This document shows positions 35,641-46,926 of a DNA stretch of 64,000 nucleotides, one piece after another (the stretch's first letter is position 1; each line of letters starts with the position of its first letter). Source of the stretch: Rotaria socialis (taxonomy: Eukaryota > Rotifera > Eurotatoria > Philodinida > Philodinidae); contig CAJNYU010003035.1 in the NCBI GenBank assembly GCA_905331475.1, positions 70,554-134,553 on the forward strand, in the 5' to 3' direction. A program made the translations under genes and the position numbers. Below the pieces are notes generated by a model. The model made no database searches. It was not told where the DNA came from and saw only the letters and a list, made by a program, of their open reading frames with translations.

Positions 35641-36170
35641 GAGAATTTCTGTTGCCAGCGCTGGGCGTAGAGTTATTCGTGCATAGTGGCTCGAGTTTCG
35701 TTGTACAAGACATAGTATTACGGTGATTGTTAACTGTGCCTCTTTTATTTCGTTTTTTTATTCTAATAAAATTCAAGTAGAGTCAAGATTCTTATCAATA
35801 CTCTATCTATGGGTAAAATAATCTGTTGGCCACATTCACATCAAAGTTGCGTTAATGTTTTATGTTGTGTGGGTTGTGGGTGTAAATGGCAGACAGGCCA
35901 TTAGTATCATTCCATACCTGCGCCCTTCATTCAAATAAAACTATCAAACAATACCTTTCGAGGATGAAATTTCATGCTGAAGTAGTAGAAATACTTCGGT
36001 ATCTTGATAAACTTTGATAAGAATGTTGAATCTTCTTTTTTATCTTTTTTTCAAAGAAATAAATAAAGTTACATATCATCCAAGAGAGAGAGAGAGAGAC
36101 TGGGTGTGAAAAGAATCACACAAAATCTCTGTTTGGACACAATATACGACGTAGCAAACTTAAATTTAGC

Positions 36171-37606
36171 ATGTTTAAACTACTTTCAGCTTTATTTCTG
36201 TTCGGATCAATTTTGCTATGGTATTTTATTGCTTCTGACATTTGTAATATGAACAAAGCTGAAAATAGAAATTTCAACGTATACTATGAAATTGATAACT
36301 CGGAAAATCCTTTTACAACAGTAAATTCAGATAAATGTGATTCTGATATTATATTTCTAGGGATTTTACCTCAACTAATTTTTAAATCAGACCATTCAGC
36401 AGCTTCGTTTTCGATACAAGCAAAACCTGGAACTGGTAAAACACTAGTGAGATGTCACTATTATAAATATTTAAATTCAAGTGAATATTTCAAAATATTA
36501 ATACTAAACGCACAAATAAATGAATATCTCGAAAGATTTGTCGCACGAATGTCACCGAATGGAGTAGCATGTATTACATCTAATTGCCTAGTTGGATGGT
36601 CCGCAAATGAATTCGGTCAATTACTTTTGTCTGTCTTAGTAACACAATTGGTTGATGGATATACAGAAAATCCATTTGATATTTCGAATATTTCACTGGA
36701 CGAAAAATTGATTCAATAGCTATTTTATGCTTTTATTACAATGGTCCAGGTGTGAAAAACTTAGAAAATTTTGTTAATTCTTTTCTTAAAAAAACTACAA
36801 ATTCAATATATAGTGCAAGGAATGCTACTGGACTAATTATGGAGCAAAACAAGCGTGTAGATAAGCCACTATTGACACATTTTAAAACAGAATCAGATAA
36901 ACTTACTACTCTTAAACGAGATCATGATAAACTTCATTTATTGTTCGCAATTGCTGAAGATGAAAAGTTTCGACAGTTATTATCTACAAAAATAATGTTT
37001 GGTAACACGTTCCAGGATTTAAATCATTTCACAATGTTCATGAAAAAATATTTGAAAAAAACTGTTGTATTTATTATCGATGGTATTGATGAAAATCGGT
37101 ACCTTTTCAAAGAGCGTTTTGCGAACAAAGAATCAGTAAAATTATTTTATCACTCTTCAGTTTCTCAGCGGATTCTTTCAGCAGTAATGGCTCATAACTT
37201 TCATTTATCATTATTTTATCCTGCAATTGATGATATTGATCTACGAGATGCCGTTGGTCGGAATAATAAATTTCCAACATATGAAATGAATTGGAATACA
37301 AAATCGCTAATGGATTACGCTGATTATCTCCTGGAAGACATGAATAAAAACGCATCAACATACCGATGCAAGTCCTTTACAGATTTTAAAACACTTGTGG
37401 GCTATTCGAATGAATGCATTGCAAGTATTATTGATGAGATTCGAACGCCAAGAGAGCTTAATTACTTCACGGTTGAACTTATCCGTGAAATGAATAATTG
37501 TGCAAATGATGTTAAAAAGCCGGTCATAGCTACCGTTCAGAATGTTAAGGAAGCTCATCGTAAATCGGTGAAGCATGTTCATAAGGGTGATCGGATTAGA
37601 GAATAA
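36171..37606 (+). pseudogene. Membrane-anchored P-loop NTPase, copy 2 (one-base frameshift)
   Basis: Divergently oriented paralog of 33938-35467. It starts MFKLLSALFLFG, giving an N-terminal membrane anchor without the Ser/Pro-rich head. Walker A is AKPGTGKT and Walker B is VVFIIDGIDEN. Long identical blocks such as LVRCHYYKYLNSSEYFKI and AHNFHLSLFYP align with copy 1. The frame breaks near 36705 in a run of five A: frame 1 ends SLDEKLIQ-stop, while the next frame continues IDSIAILCFYYNGPGVKN, exactly where copy 1 reads through. One extra A restores the frame. Everything else is intact, so this is either a very recent pseudogene or a homopolymer base-call error. Confidence 0.65.
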
Positions 37607-37998
37607 AAAGCACAGTGATAGCAATTGTCAAGTATATCGCTGTTTAGATTTATGAACACGATGAGGGTGTCTATGTGAGTACATTATTATAGTATTCTCT
37701 ATATTCAAAAGTACACCCATTCAGAGACTCAGAATCTAATAGTATAAGACAAATGCGATATTAGCACCGTGTATTACGCTTGACATCGATTTGAAATAAA
37801 GTGAAGCTAATATGGTCACGTTATAATCTTTTCATGAGCATTAATACATTTGCCGTAAGGAGTTTTCGATAAATGACACGGAATTTATTTCAGAAGCTAT
37901 TGTTCATTTGAAAAAGCTATAAGTGATAATAATGAAATCGATTTATTGTAAAGTGCTAAAAACTCTTGTTTGATAAGCTAAAATGAAATTGCAGTTAT
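37607..37998. other. Short spacer between convergent genes
   Basis: AT-rich, nothing recognised. Confidence 0.4.
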
Positions 37999-39310
37999 TT
38001 AAATACAACCACAACGAGTATTTTCAAATGCTCTATCAAGTCCATAGCGTCGTAATCGGTCGTCGTTCATGATAATAATCCATCTTAAAATTTGCGCGGG
38101 ATCTTTTACACAAAATTCGTCTCGATCTTGCTCGGGATGATAATAATATACAGTATCAAAATTCTGATGCCACCTATTCGAGTTGCTGACATTGTGAAGT
38201 TCATCATGTGTGACAATGATCACATTTCTCATGTCAACTTCGGCACAAATCAATGCCCCTTTATCATAGAATAAATCTAGTGTTGAACTATATTGAAAAT
38301 TAAATCGTCTTACCTTCATGACGCGCTTTCCTTTCTGTACCTTTAAAGGAACGAGCGAAGTAAACGCCAAAGCCAAGTAATTGAGGAGGCGTGGCGCTGA
38401 TACGAAAGCCTTGCTGTGCAATACCGACTGCAGATTGAGGACTTGTTCGATGAAATCCAAAGTATGTGCGATGATTATCTCTTTGATATCGACTTTGAGG
38501 CATGGAATCGAACGCATGAAAAATAACGATGTGATCAAGGGAAAGCGTAGGACAATTTCCTCCTCCATCAAATATACACAATTTATTGCCAAGTTCATTC
38601 GGATTTCTATTCCGTCCTAGTAGAGGTTCAGGTAGAAAACGTTCATGGCAAGGATGAAATGTTTGTCGACAGCACCAGCAGCGGCACATTTGATAGGCTT
38701 GATCAGGCCGATAGTACCACCACATTCTGTACTGATAATAGTCGACTGCAATCGTCAACAATATAAAAACAACCGAAATAGCACTTAGAGCCGCCATAAC
38801 TACGCCAGTGTCGTCTAATTTCGTATCTGATGCATACAAAATAACAGCAAGTATACGAAGTGTAATAAAAGCACACATGACACCAAGACGAATTTGAAAG
38901 CGTAGTTGAGGTCTTGACTTATAACACGGACAATTACATGTCAATGTCAAAAATCGAATGTTGGCTGCAGTAAATGACCAAACACAGTGACTATCTCTGG
39001 TGATTGTTCCAAGCCGACGCATCATTTTCATACATCCAATAAACCAAAAACAAGCAGCTAGCAAAAATAGTATGGTGATATAACAAAATAGGAGAGTAGG
39101 TATTATAGATGTAATCCAGTCCATGGTAAATGCTGCTTTTGCTTGCTCACTCGAAAGATAGGGTGATGGCTTTGTGCCATTAATCGATGTACTATTTAAA
39201 GGTCTTGGTGAAAAAAAAATTATAATGCGAGCGATTCCTAACACTGTTTCGCCTATTGTAAGTAAGATAAGAATGCATGGCAATGATTTATATAAGATTG
39301 GCGGACACAT
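37999..39310 (-). CDS. Multi-pass membrane protein with C-terminal PARP-like ADP-ribosyltransferase domain
   Basis: Two exons: 39310-38314 and 38258-37999, with a 55-nt intron (phase 1). The N-terminal half has four hydrophobic segments, including ILILLTIGETVLGIARIIIF, a pair around the MDWITSIIPTLLFCY and LGVMCAFITLRIL segments, and MAALSAISVVFILLTIAV. A Cys-rich segment (MCRCWCCRQTFHPC) follows. The C-terminal domain reads YFGFHRTSPQSAVGIAQQGF, then GFGVYFARS, then ALICAEVDMRNVI and DEFCVKDPAQIL. This is the H-Y-E order of PARP catalytic folds: His in FHRT, Tyr in GVYFA, Glu in DEFCV. A membrane-anchored mono-ADP-ribosyltransferase is the most likely activity. I start at the Met of MCPPILYKS; an upstream frame reaching 39457 has a candidate intron (acceptor TTACAG) but its phase does not fit, so that part may be untranslated leader. 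Confidence 0.7.
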
Positions 39311-42300
39311 CTGCCTGTAATTAAAGTAGAGGTGTGCCTTTTGAAAGCAAAACATTTGTTTATTTTTCTTACCTCTTCCGATACGTTTGAAGAATTGAAA
39401 TGCTAACACCTTTCTTTTGTTGTGGAGTATGGTAATGCTATCTGAATGGAACCACAAAAATTGAACATAGGAATCATTTAATCAATTTAAAAGAAAAGAT
39501 TATTTTTACGAGACAAAGAACAAGATAAGTCATCCGGTCACATAAAGCCTATGGTTGTCACCAGATAAAAGTTTGAAAAAAATCCTTTGTTTAATTTGAT
39601 AGCAATTTTTATTTCTCAATGAACTTTTGGTGAGCAAAATAACAAATTTCGATGATCGAATTGTAGGCAAAGTCAGAAGACCTGCCATCAATATGAAATT
39701 CTACCAAAAATACGTAGAGAACTATTTCACACATACTGTGCTGCAATGAAATATTTTGTTTCATTTAACATTGTTTGAATGTATTCAAACATACGGAAAA
39801 ATGGGAAAGCCATTTCCGGATTTAAATTGATGTAGAATAGAAAGATTCAACTATGTATTAAGCTAGAAAAGTGTTATTGATTATGCAATCTACCGAATCA
39901 AATATTTTATTAGTATTGATGATGCAGCTAGTTTCTTCTAGGATTTACATTTTATGAATATTCTAATTTGCATCAGTTATGAATCAACTGATAGTTTAAT
40001 AAAAGTGAAAATAAAAATACAGTTTACGCTTCGATCCGTCTGTAGATGGTGTTCACCTATTCTCTAATAGGCACGCTGCGTTCTCTAAAATAATCAACTA
40101 GCAATATTTTCTGAACTTCTAGATTTAATATAAAGTATGCACATGTTCCTATATGTGAGTATTAGGAAGACAGTGTTTTGATACAATTTCCTCGTTCGCA
40201 AAAATAAATAAAAGAAAACAATCAATCATAATAAACACAACAATTTGTTTTATGTTCGCCTCTCACATAGGATTCGTCTATAGAAGAACTCTTATAAGCT
40301 AAAACTCACACGTGTATATTCTACGTATCGTAAAGAGATTCTATTTTGAAATCACTATCTCGAGATAATCGAATTATTTTAACGATACTCAACGATAACT
40401 GACAATAACTTACGTCAACTATTCTGTCGGAAGTTTTCAATAGAACTGCTGTTTGAATTTGTGTATTGCTTCTATTGTCGTTCGTAGAAACTGTTCTGCT
40501 GTTTTTTGAAATTATGAGCCACAGAGTCAATGTTTTCGTGAGTTTATTTATTCATCGTCGCTTAAAAATCGTACCAAATTCAATGAAAATATTGTCAGTA
40601 AATTGAATTCTTTTCTCTTTCTCTTTTCTTTTACGAACATAACTAGTTGGAATTTTCCATGAATCAACGACAAGCATGGCACAACTTGCATCTCGGGGTG
40701 CACAAATTCCAATTCGAGTCAATTCAATTTCTAAAATTAGTCGGAATTGGAATTGGTGCATCCCTAATTGCATCTGAGTTTTATGAAATTTTGTTTTGCG
40801 AAACAAAACTATTTAAAGAAAAATTCATCTAGTAAAATCAAGCATTTATTCAATCTGTGAGAGTTCAATTCTCTTCGTTCACATTTTTAATACACCTGCA
40901 AACGGATATCCAGACGATAGACGACAAACAGATCATTAAAAGTTTTTTGTAGATTTATGATTAAAAATCCATAGGCGGAAGGAGACTAAGTCATAAAAAT
41001 GATTTGAGATAAAGTATAGAACATATAAAAACACTTTAATATGGAAAGATAAAGGTGCATAATGTGCACGAATAACTCGTATAGGAGAAATTCAACACAA
41101 TAGCTAAATTTTCGAATTTCAATCAGAAACAACCGAGTCCGATGCCGTTGATATTATTTGCCATAGAATATTTTCCGTAAGATACGACGTACACTATTCA
41201 ACTGGAAACGTTTATTAGACAATTAACTTAAGAAGTTCGCAACCACTTTTCGGTTAATAAAGTCTAGCTATTCTAATTAGCAAAACACATTTATCTTCCT
41301 ATTAAAATTATTCGCAATGTACTACGATTCGATTTTAGAATATTGCTTTTATTTTTCATCAGTTTCGCTCGATAAAAACGTGTGTCAATAATCGATTGTT
41401 TGAAGACAAATATCAAAACGAACGTATGAATCATTACGAACAGGAAAACTAAGAAATGCATGGCTAAGTTTACCGCTTATGTTAAGTAATAGGAAAAAAA
41501 TGTTCACCTTTGTATGCTACTAGTTTTTTTAACACAAATAATGCATAAATGTTTTGTCAAAGCTTGAATTACAGCCCTATTGGCTATTTGACAGAAGAAA
41601 CTCGCGTGCAATAACAAAGTTTGCGCACCATTATGAGCGAATTTTTCTTTCTTCCTTTCTTCTCATTTCAGTTTTTAGTATGAAAGCGTGTCGTCGTCCA
41701 TGCGCTTTTTCTTTACGTTTCTACCACTACACTCATAAAAAGAAACAATTTCGTTATACCGATATCTACATTACCTTCAATTTGAAGTGTGCTCGCTAAC
41801 CTTACAAAAACTGATCCTTTCTGCATGCATATCAACATAAATAAAAGGATCTGTTTGCAGTTACGACATGAATTCATTGAATGTGTGCCCTTCAGTCTTC
41901 TAATTGTCGCATTGATGTTTTTGTTTGCGCTTGTAGTGTATTAATCATTCGTAAGAAAGCAAATAATTGTTAGTAAGTAAAATATTCGCTATTTTTGTGG
42001 TAAGCATAAAACGTACATTCAGCTGTTTTTTTTAACTGATCGATATACCAGTGGTCTAGTCTAAATCAGTAATTGTTAATTTTTGGTTGATACTGCATTT
42101 GAATGGCGAAAAATAAATTAAGTTGAATGCATTCATCTCATCTTAATTGTAAATGTTCTCAATCGACAAGACCCGATGCCAAGAGACTAGACGTTATAAC
42201 TAGCAGTCGATTTCGCTCAGGAAACATATCTCGAATCTTGACTTTTGAAGAAAATCGATTGAGTTCTATTATTGGAATATAAAAACACTTGTCAATTGAT

Positions 42301-42359
42301 TTTCTTTCAGTATACATATATGAAAGATCAATGAAGCATACGTTCACAGTAATTCGATA
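39311..42359. other. Gene-free stretch
   Basis: AT-rich intergenic DNA between the divergent PARP-like and diacylglycerol kinase genes. It contains the 74-bp hAT-like micro-element at 40694-40767. The frames at 40552-40832 are created by that element; others are short and unconvincing. Confidence 0.45.
40694..40767. mobile_element. 74-bp hAT-like micro-MITE
   Basis: Inverted arms GGGGTGCACAAATTCCAATT (from 40695) and, reverse-complemented, GGGATGCACCAATTCCAATT (to 40763) enclose about 28 bases. The direct repeat TTGCATCT flanks the element (40686-40693 and 40768-40775), an 8-bp target duplication as made by hAT transposases. Confidence 0.65.
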
Positions 42360-44848
42360 ATGGAAGATTCAGCACCATCATCAAGTGGCGATCTCAAACA
42401 GCAACATTCATCTGACTATAGAATTTCGACGACTGAACAATCATCAATACCACCGTGTGCTAAACAAAAAGCTATGGGATCAACACCGATATTGACGAAG
42501 TAAATTAGTGACGAATATATATATATATATGTTATGGTCAAAATTCAAATCCAGTCAAATTTAAAATTTGCCCGGGCAAAATTCAAATTAGAATTGTGTC
42601 CAACAAAATCTCAGTCAAAATTCTAATTTCGATTTTTACTAAAAAAATTCTAATTTGAATTCTGCCTGGGAAAATTTTAAATTTGACTGGATTTGAATTT
42701 TGACCACAACATGTATATATTTTTTCTCTTTACACTTGGCAACCAGTAGTATGTGACTTAGAAAGTAAGACAGCTACTTTGAGCAAGTAAAAAATTGTGT
42801 ATTTTGAAACTCTCATTTTTGAAAGATTTGTCAATACATTGGAAATTTCTTTTTTATACTTTCACAGTTCGTACTTCTTAAAAATTGAAATCTATTCATA
42901 TTGTAGTACTACGCAAACATTTACGTCTGTAACAGAATTTGATTCCTCCTTGAAATGTGGTATCGATTGGAGTGGAAGTGCTCATTTTGCATCACACTGT
43001 TGGTTCCCTTATTCGTCGAAGAACTCAAGTGATCTCACATTAACTCTAGCAGCATGCAGCCACACTGGTGATCCACCGCTCGTGCAATGTGCAGTATGTA
43101 GCCTGAGATTGTATGCAACTGACTGCTCAGGCTCACCCAAGGCAGCAGTAAATGTTGATCGTGAACTTCCACCATGTCGTCCGTCATTTTTTAATAGTAA
43201 TACGACAGCGGATATCAGTGTACATGATCAACATTACTGGTCGTATGTACCAGCGCTGAAAGAACGATGTATGCAGTGCAATCGAAAGTCTTTGTCACGT
43301 CCTTTCTACGACACTGGCAATCGAATTTCAACCTTACCCACAATCGATCACAAGACGAGAGATGGTCTGATAACAAATCATACGAAGAAAATTTTAGAAG
43401 AAAATGTGGGGAAAAAATCGAGTAATCTTGTATGTTTGTGGTGCTTACGAAGCTGTCACCGACAATGTTGGAATAGTATGTCAGATAATGATAGAAAAAG
43501 TAAATGCGACTATGGTACATTCGGGTAAGTTCGACAAAAAACGACTTGTTGTGATATTTTTTGTTTTTATTTTAATAGAAATATCATTGTTCGACCTCAA
43601 TGGCTACGACGCGTGGTAGGTTCTGTAAGTGGTTTTCGTGCAGAGCTCATCGATAATGAAGGAACGGATACTCTCTCACCTAAACCTGTTGTTTTCTTCA
43701 TCAATAAGCTTTCAGGTGGTCAAAAGAGCGGAGAAGTATATCGTCAACTTGTTCGTCGACTCAATCCTCGTCAAATATTTTTACTTGAAAACGATGCCAC
43801 GATTACACAAGCTATGGACATCTATTCTTCTCTAGCTAACCTTCGTATATGTGTGTGTGGGGGTGATGGAACTGTTGGTTGGGTATTGAGTTGTCTTCTC
43901 GAAATCTTTCCAACGTTAGAAAATCCACCAGTGACCATATGTCCATTGGGGACAGGTAATGATCTATCTCGCGTTTTAGGTTGGGGTAAACAATACGATA
44001 TTAAACAACTATTCAGAACAGTTCCTCAAATCTTTGATGCCCAACCGGTAGCGCTGGATCGCTGGAAAATTAACTTTGAAGCATTGGAAACGACAACTGC
44101 GACATCGAATCAAGAAAATCCGGCTGTTCCTCAATGTCTTTGCTTTCCTATCGGTCACCCAAAATTCGTCCGCCGTACAAATCTGCCTATGTACGAAAAT
44201 CATCTGAAACCGGTCAATAAGTACTTTTTCAGTCATCTCAGTTTTGGATTGGATGCAGCAATTGCACTCGATTTTCACAGTCGTCGAATGCGTGATCCAT
44301 CTCGATTTACGTCGCCATTGAAAAATAAGATTCACTATTTAAGTGAAAGTCGAAAATATTTCAAGGAGTTCTTTTTCGCTGACGCATGGAATTTAAGTTT
44401 ATACGTGAAATTAATTTGTGACGATCAAGATCTGACAGATTCGATTCGATCTTGTCATACGTTAGTTTTGATGAATAGTCCAGGCTATGCAGCTGGTACA
44501 AATCCTTGGAACAGTTCATTGATGAATAGAAACGATGAACTGTCAACTGATCAAACTACGATAAATTCTGATTTAACCACTGATTCGCCAACAAGTGCTA
44601 GTGGATTTACGAGACAGTGTTATGGTGATAGAAAGATTGAGGTGATTGGTTTAAGTACAAAACAGATGGCTTTCATTCATCTAGGTTTCCAAGGCCAGCG
44701 TATCGCTCAGTGTAGTGAAGTACATCTCGAACTTAATCATCCGATGTCTGCTCAAATGGATGGTGAACCATTTTTTCTAGCGGAACCGACCGTTGTGAAA
44801 ATTACACATGCTGGACAGGTATTTGTTTTGAGAAATGAACATAGATAG
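42360..44848 (+). CDS. Diacylglycerol kinase, type IV (zeta/iota)-like
   Basis: Phosphorylates diacylglycerol to phosphatidic acid, shutting down C1-dependent signalling. Three exons with matching phases: 42360-42499, 42907-43524 and 43579-44848; predicted 675 residues. Residues 47-252 hold two Cys/His-rich C1-type zinc domains (CGIDWSGSAHFASHCW, CAVCSLRLYATDC, then HYWSYVPALKERCMQCNRKS and LVCLWCLRSCHRQCW). The DWS...A opening and spacing resemble DGK zeta/iota. The catalytic domain has the nucleotide loop CGGDGTVGW (about 346-354) and PLGTGNDLSRVLGWG (about 375-389). The accessory domain follows (FGLDAAIALDFHSRR, LMNSPGYAAGTNPW, AQMDGEPFFL) and the protein ends shortly after. The C-terminal ankyrin repeats and PDZ ligand of vertebrate type IV enzymes are absent. 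All key residues are present, so an active enzyme is expected. Confidence 0.88.
42529..42712. mobile_element. Hairpin MITE in intron 1 of the diacylglycerol kinase gene
   Basis: The left arm ATGTTATGGTCAAAATTC... pairs with the right arm ...GAATTTTGACCACAACAT over about 65 bases on each side, with few mismatches. The element sits in an (AT)n tract, so its TA-type target duplication is plausible but cannot be proved. Confidence 0.65.
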
Positions 44849-45551
44849 TGTTTACTTGCCATCAAACATAAATTTTACTGTTGAAAAAAAAACGAATTAA
44901 AATATATCATTGGTTAGGTAAAAATCTAGGAAACACAAGTTTCTATTTCAAAGTTCATTGTCTTCAAAATATGAGGATATCATTTATTCTTATGCAGATA
45001 AGTAAACTTTACATCAAGAACCAATGTCCATTTAACCCTATTTAAATTGTCAGCCAGTTCTTTTTTTAAATTTAACCATTACAAAGTTACATGATGTTTC
45101 AACTAAAGAGAATTTTCAACAGAGCAACGATTCATTGGTTTTTAATCGATTGTTCAATTATATATATTCAAATAGTTAATTCGACATTTAATCTATTGAA
45201 ATCAGTTTTGTAACTGAAAAGAGACCTTTTAATCTGCTTGACTTCCTTCCATCGCTGACGGGAAAAATTCCCGATTACGAATGAGGAATTTAATCATCTT
45301 ATTAATTTAGATGTCATAATTCAAAATCAAGTAGCTGTTATCATGAATACAGAACTAAACTTCTGAATTCAAAAAGTTCCAATATCAATAACAAAATTCG
45401 CACCCATTTCATCGTTCTTAATAGCTTCGCTAGTAATTATACGAGAAGCATCAGTACTTTTATCAATATATAATACTAGTTTAGAGAACAATCATGATAC
45501 TGAATCATAGAAAATAGCTATACGTATATTAAATTGAATTTACATTTACAG
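44849..45551. other. Spacer between convergent genes
   Basis: AT-rich DNA between the diacylglycerol kinase and archaemetzincin genes. Nothing recognised. Confidence 0.45.
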
Positions 45552-46926
45552 TCAATTATCTGCTGTCCTATTCAATATGTTCAGCCTATTTTCATACCAT
45601 TCTAATTCGGTTTTTAAATTAAGTCGTTTACAACCATCCAACATTTTCGTGTACATTTGTATTACATTGAAGTGTTGCTTCTCTTTCCCCATTGCTGAAT
45701 ACATCTTTCTTAGACACACTGGACATAAATACAACGGTTGTCTGTCCATTTCTTCTTCACTTTCAGATCCGTTCATCAAACATGAATAATAGATACAATG
45801 TTCGAGTCCAAACAAATGTATAACTTCGTGAACAAAAACACCTACAGCTCGTCTGAGAATTAATGTTCGCTCTTCATCTGTACATGGTCTAGCTGTTTCT
45901 ATGTCTGGAAATACTGGATCGAGTCGAGCAAATGAATAAATTCCAATGCCATCGTCGATCGATGCTAAACCATAAACGAAATTCCAACTAGCTTCTGGAT
46001 AAATGTCAGCCATGGTGACTCCGACGCAAAATAATTCTTTTCGATCATTTTTTCGTTCTCGCCGTCTCATTTTCTTCAAATGACCAATTATAAAACCAGC
46101 TAGATATTGTGGTTGTTTTGAATACTTATTGATACGTTTTCCGGTTTTGAGATGCTTTGAGAAATCAGAAAATTCAATTTGAGGTAGAATTTCTAATTCA
46201 CACCCAGGAAAATAATTGCTTGAAAATTCACAAATGGTTTCCAATGAAGGTGCCCTATAATTAATGATTGCAACGATGTATTTTATGAAACTATATAGTC
46301 TGTTAATTCATCTGCTCCGAATAACATTTAGTCCGAAACTCAAATCGAGAGAAAAATGAACTATTTTCATTTTGAACAAGCTATTTTAAGTTTTCGAAAT
46401 TTTATGTAGTCTCACCTTGGATGATCGAACGGACCAATAGGTTGTATGTAGATTGTTTTGTAACTAAACGAGATATATAAACATTAAGTTTGGAAAGAAA
46501 ATTGTCTTAATAAAATATTACGTTGTATGTGGTACTGTTCGTTTTGTACGCTCAAATTCTTGTACAGTTTGACCTTTTTCTTGATGCAAGGAAACCCAAT
46601 CTCCTGGTTTGGGTTTTGGAAATGATAAAAAGCATTCATCAATACCAATCGTGACAGCTCGGCGAATATCATCGTTCAGCTAAAATTTATCAAAATTATG
46701 GTTAACATCGATATATATGACCTAGAAACGATTTCTCTACTGAACATTCAACGAAAAAAATCTTTTTAAATTAAATTTTGCTGGTTAAATACTTACTTTG
46801 TCTGTATCACCAAGTACGTTAGCGTGCTGGTTGTCTTTTCGTAGAGAAAATTCTCTATTGGAGCAAGCACAAATGTTGCAGAGAAGTAGTACAAAGGAAG
46901 TATGCGTATACAATGTTTTCAATTTA
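45552..46926 (-). CDS. Archaemetzincin-type zinc metallopeptidase
   Basis: Zinc aminopeptidase-like protein of the AMZ/archaelysin family. Four exons read in consistent phases: about 46926-46797, 46679-46522, 46463-46416 and 46254-45552. The signature is HEVIHLFGLEHC followed by C and MNG, covering the HExxHxxGxxH zinc site and the Met-turn; the catalytic His/Glu codons lie near 45825-45830. LYLCPVCLRKM gives the second CxxC that archaemetzincins use for a structural zinc. Upstream exons carry KPGDWVSLHQEKGQTVQEF and TIYIQPIGPFDHP, also typical of the family. The first exon, as read, begins after an in-frame stop with no ATG (KLKTLYTHTSFVLLL), so the true start is in an unrecognised upstream exon. 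Introns are 58-161 nt. Confidence 0.8.

Noticed and set aside
35860-35885. TGTGTGGGTTGTGGGTG, similar to a bdelloid telomeric TGTGGG repeat
   Set aside because: Only two imperfect units; no longer array, so no support for an interstitial telomere.
37107-37624. Two minus-strand frames of 84 and 89 residues
   Set aside because: Antisense to the second P-loop NTPase coding region.
43404-44546. Several secondary frames across the diacylglycerol kinase exons
   Set aside because: Shadows of the verified three-exon kinase reading frame.
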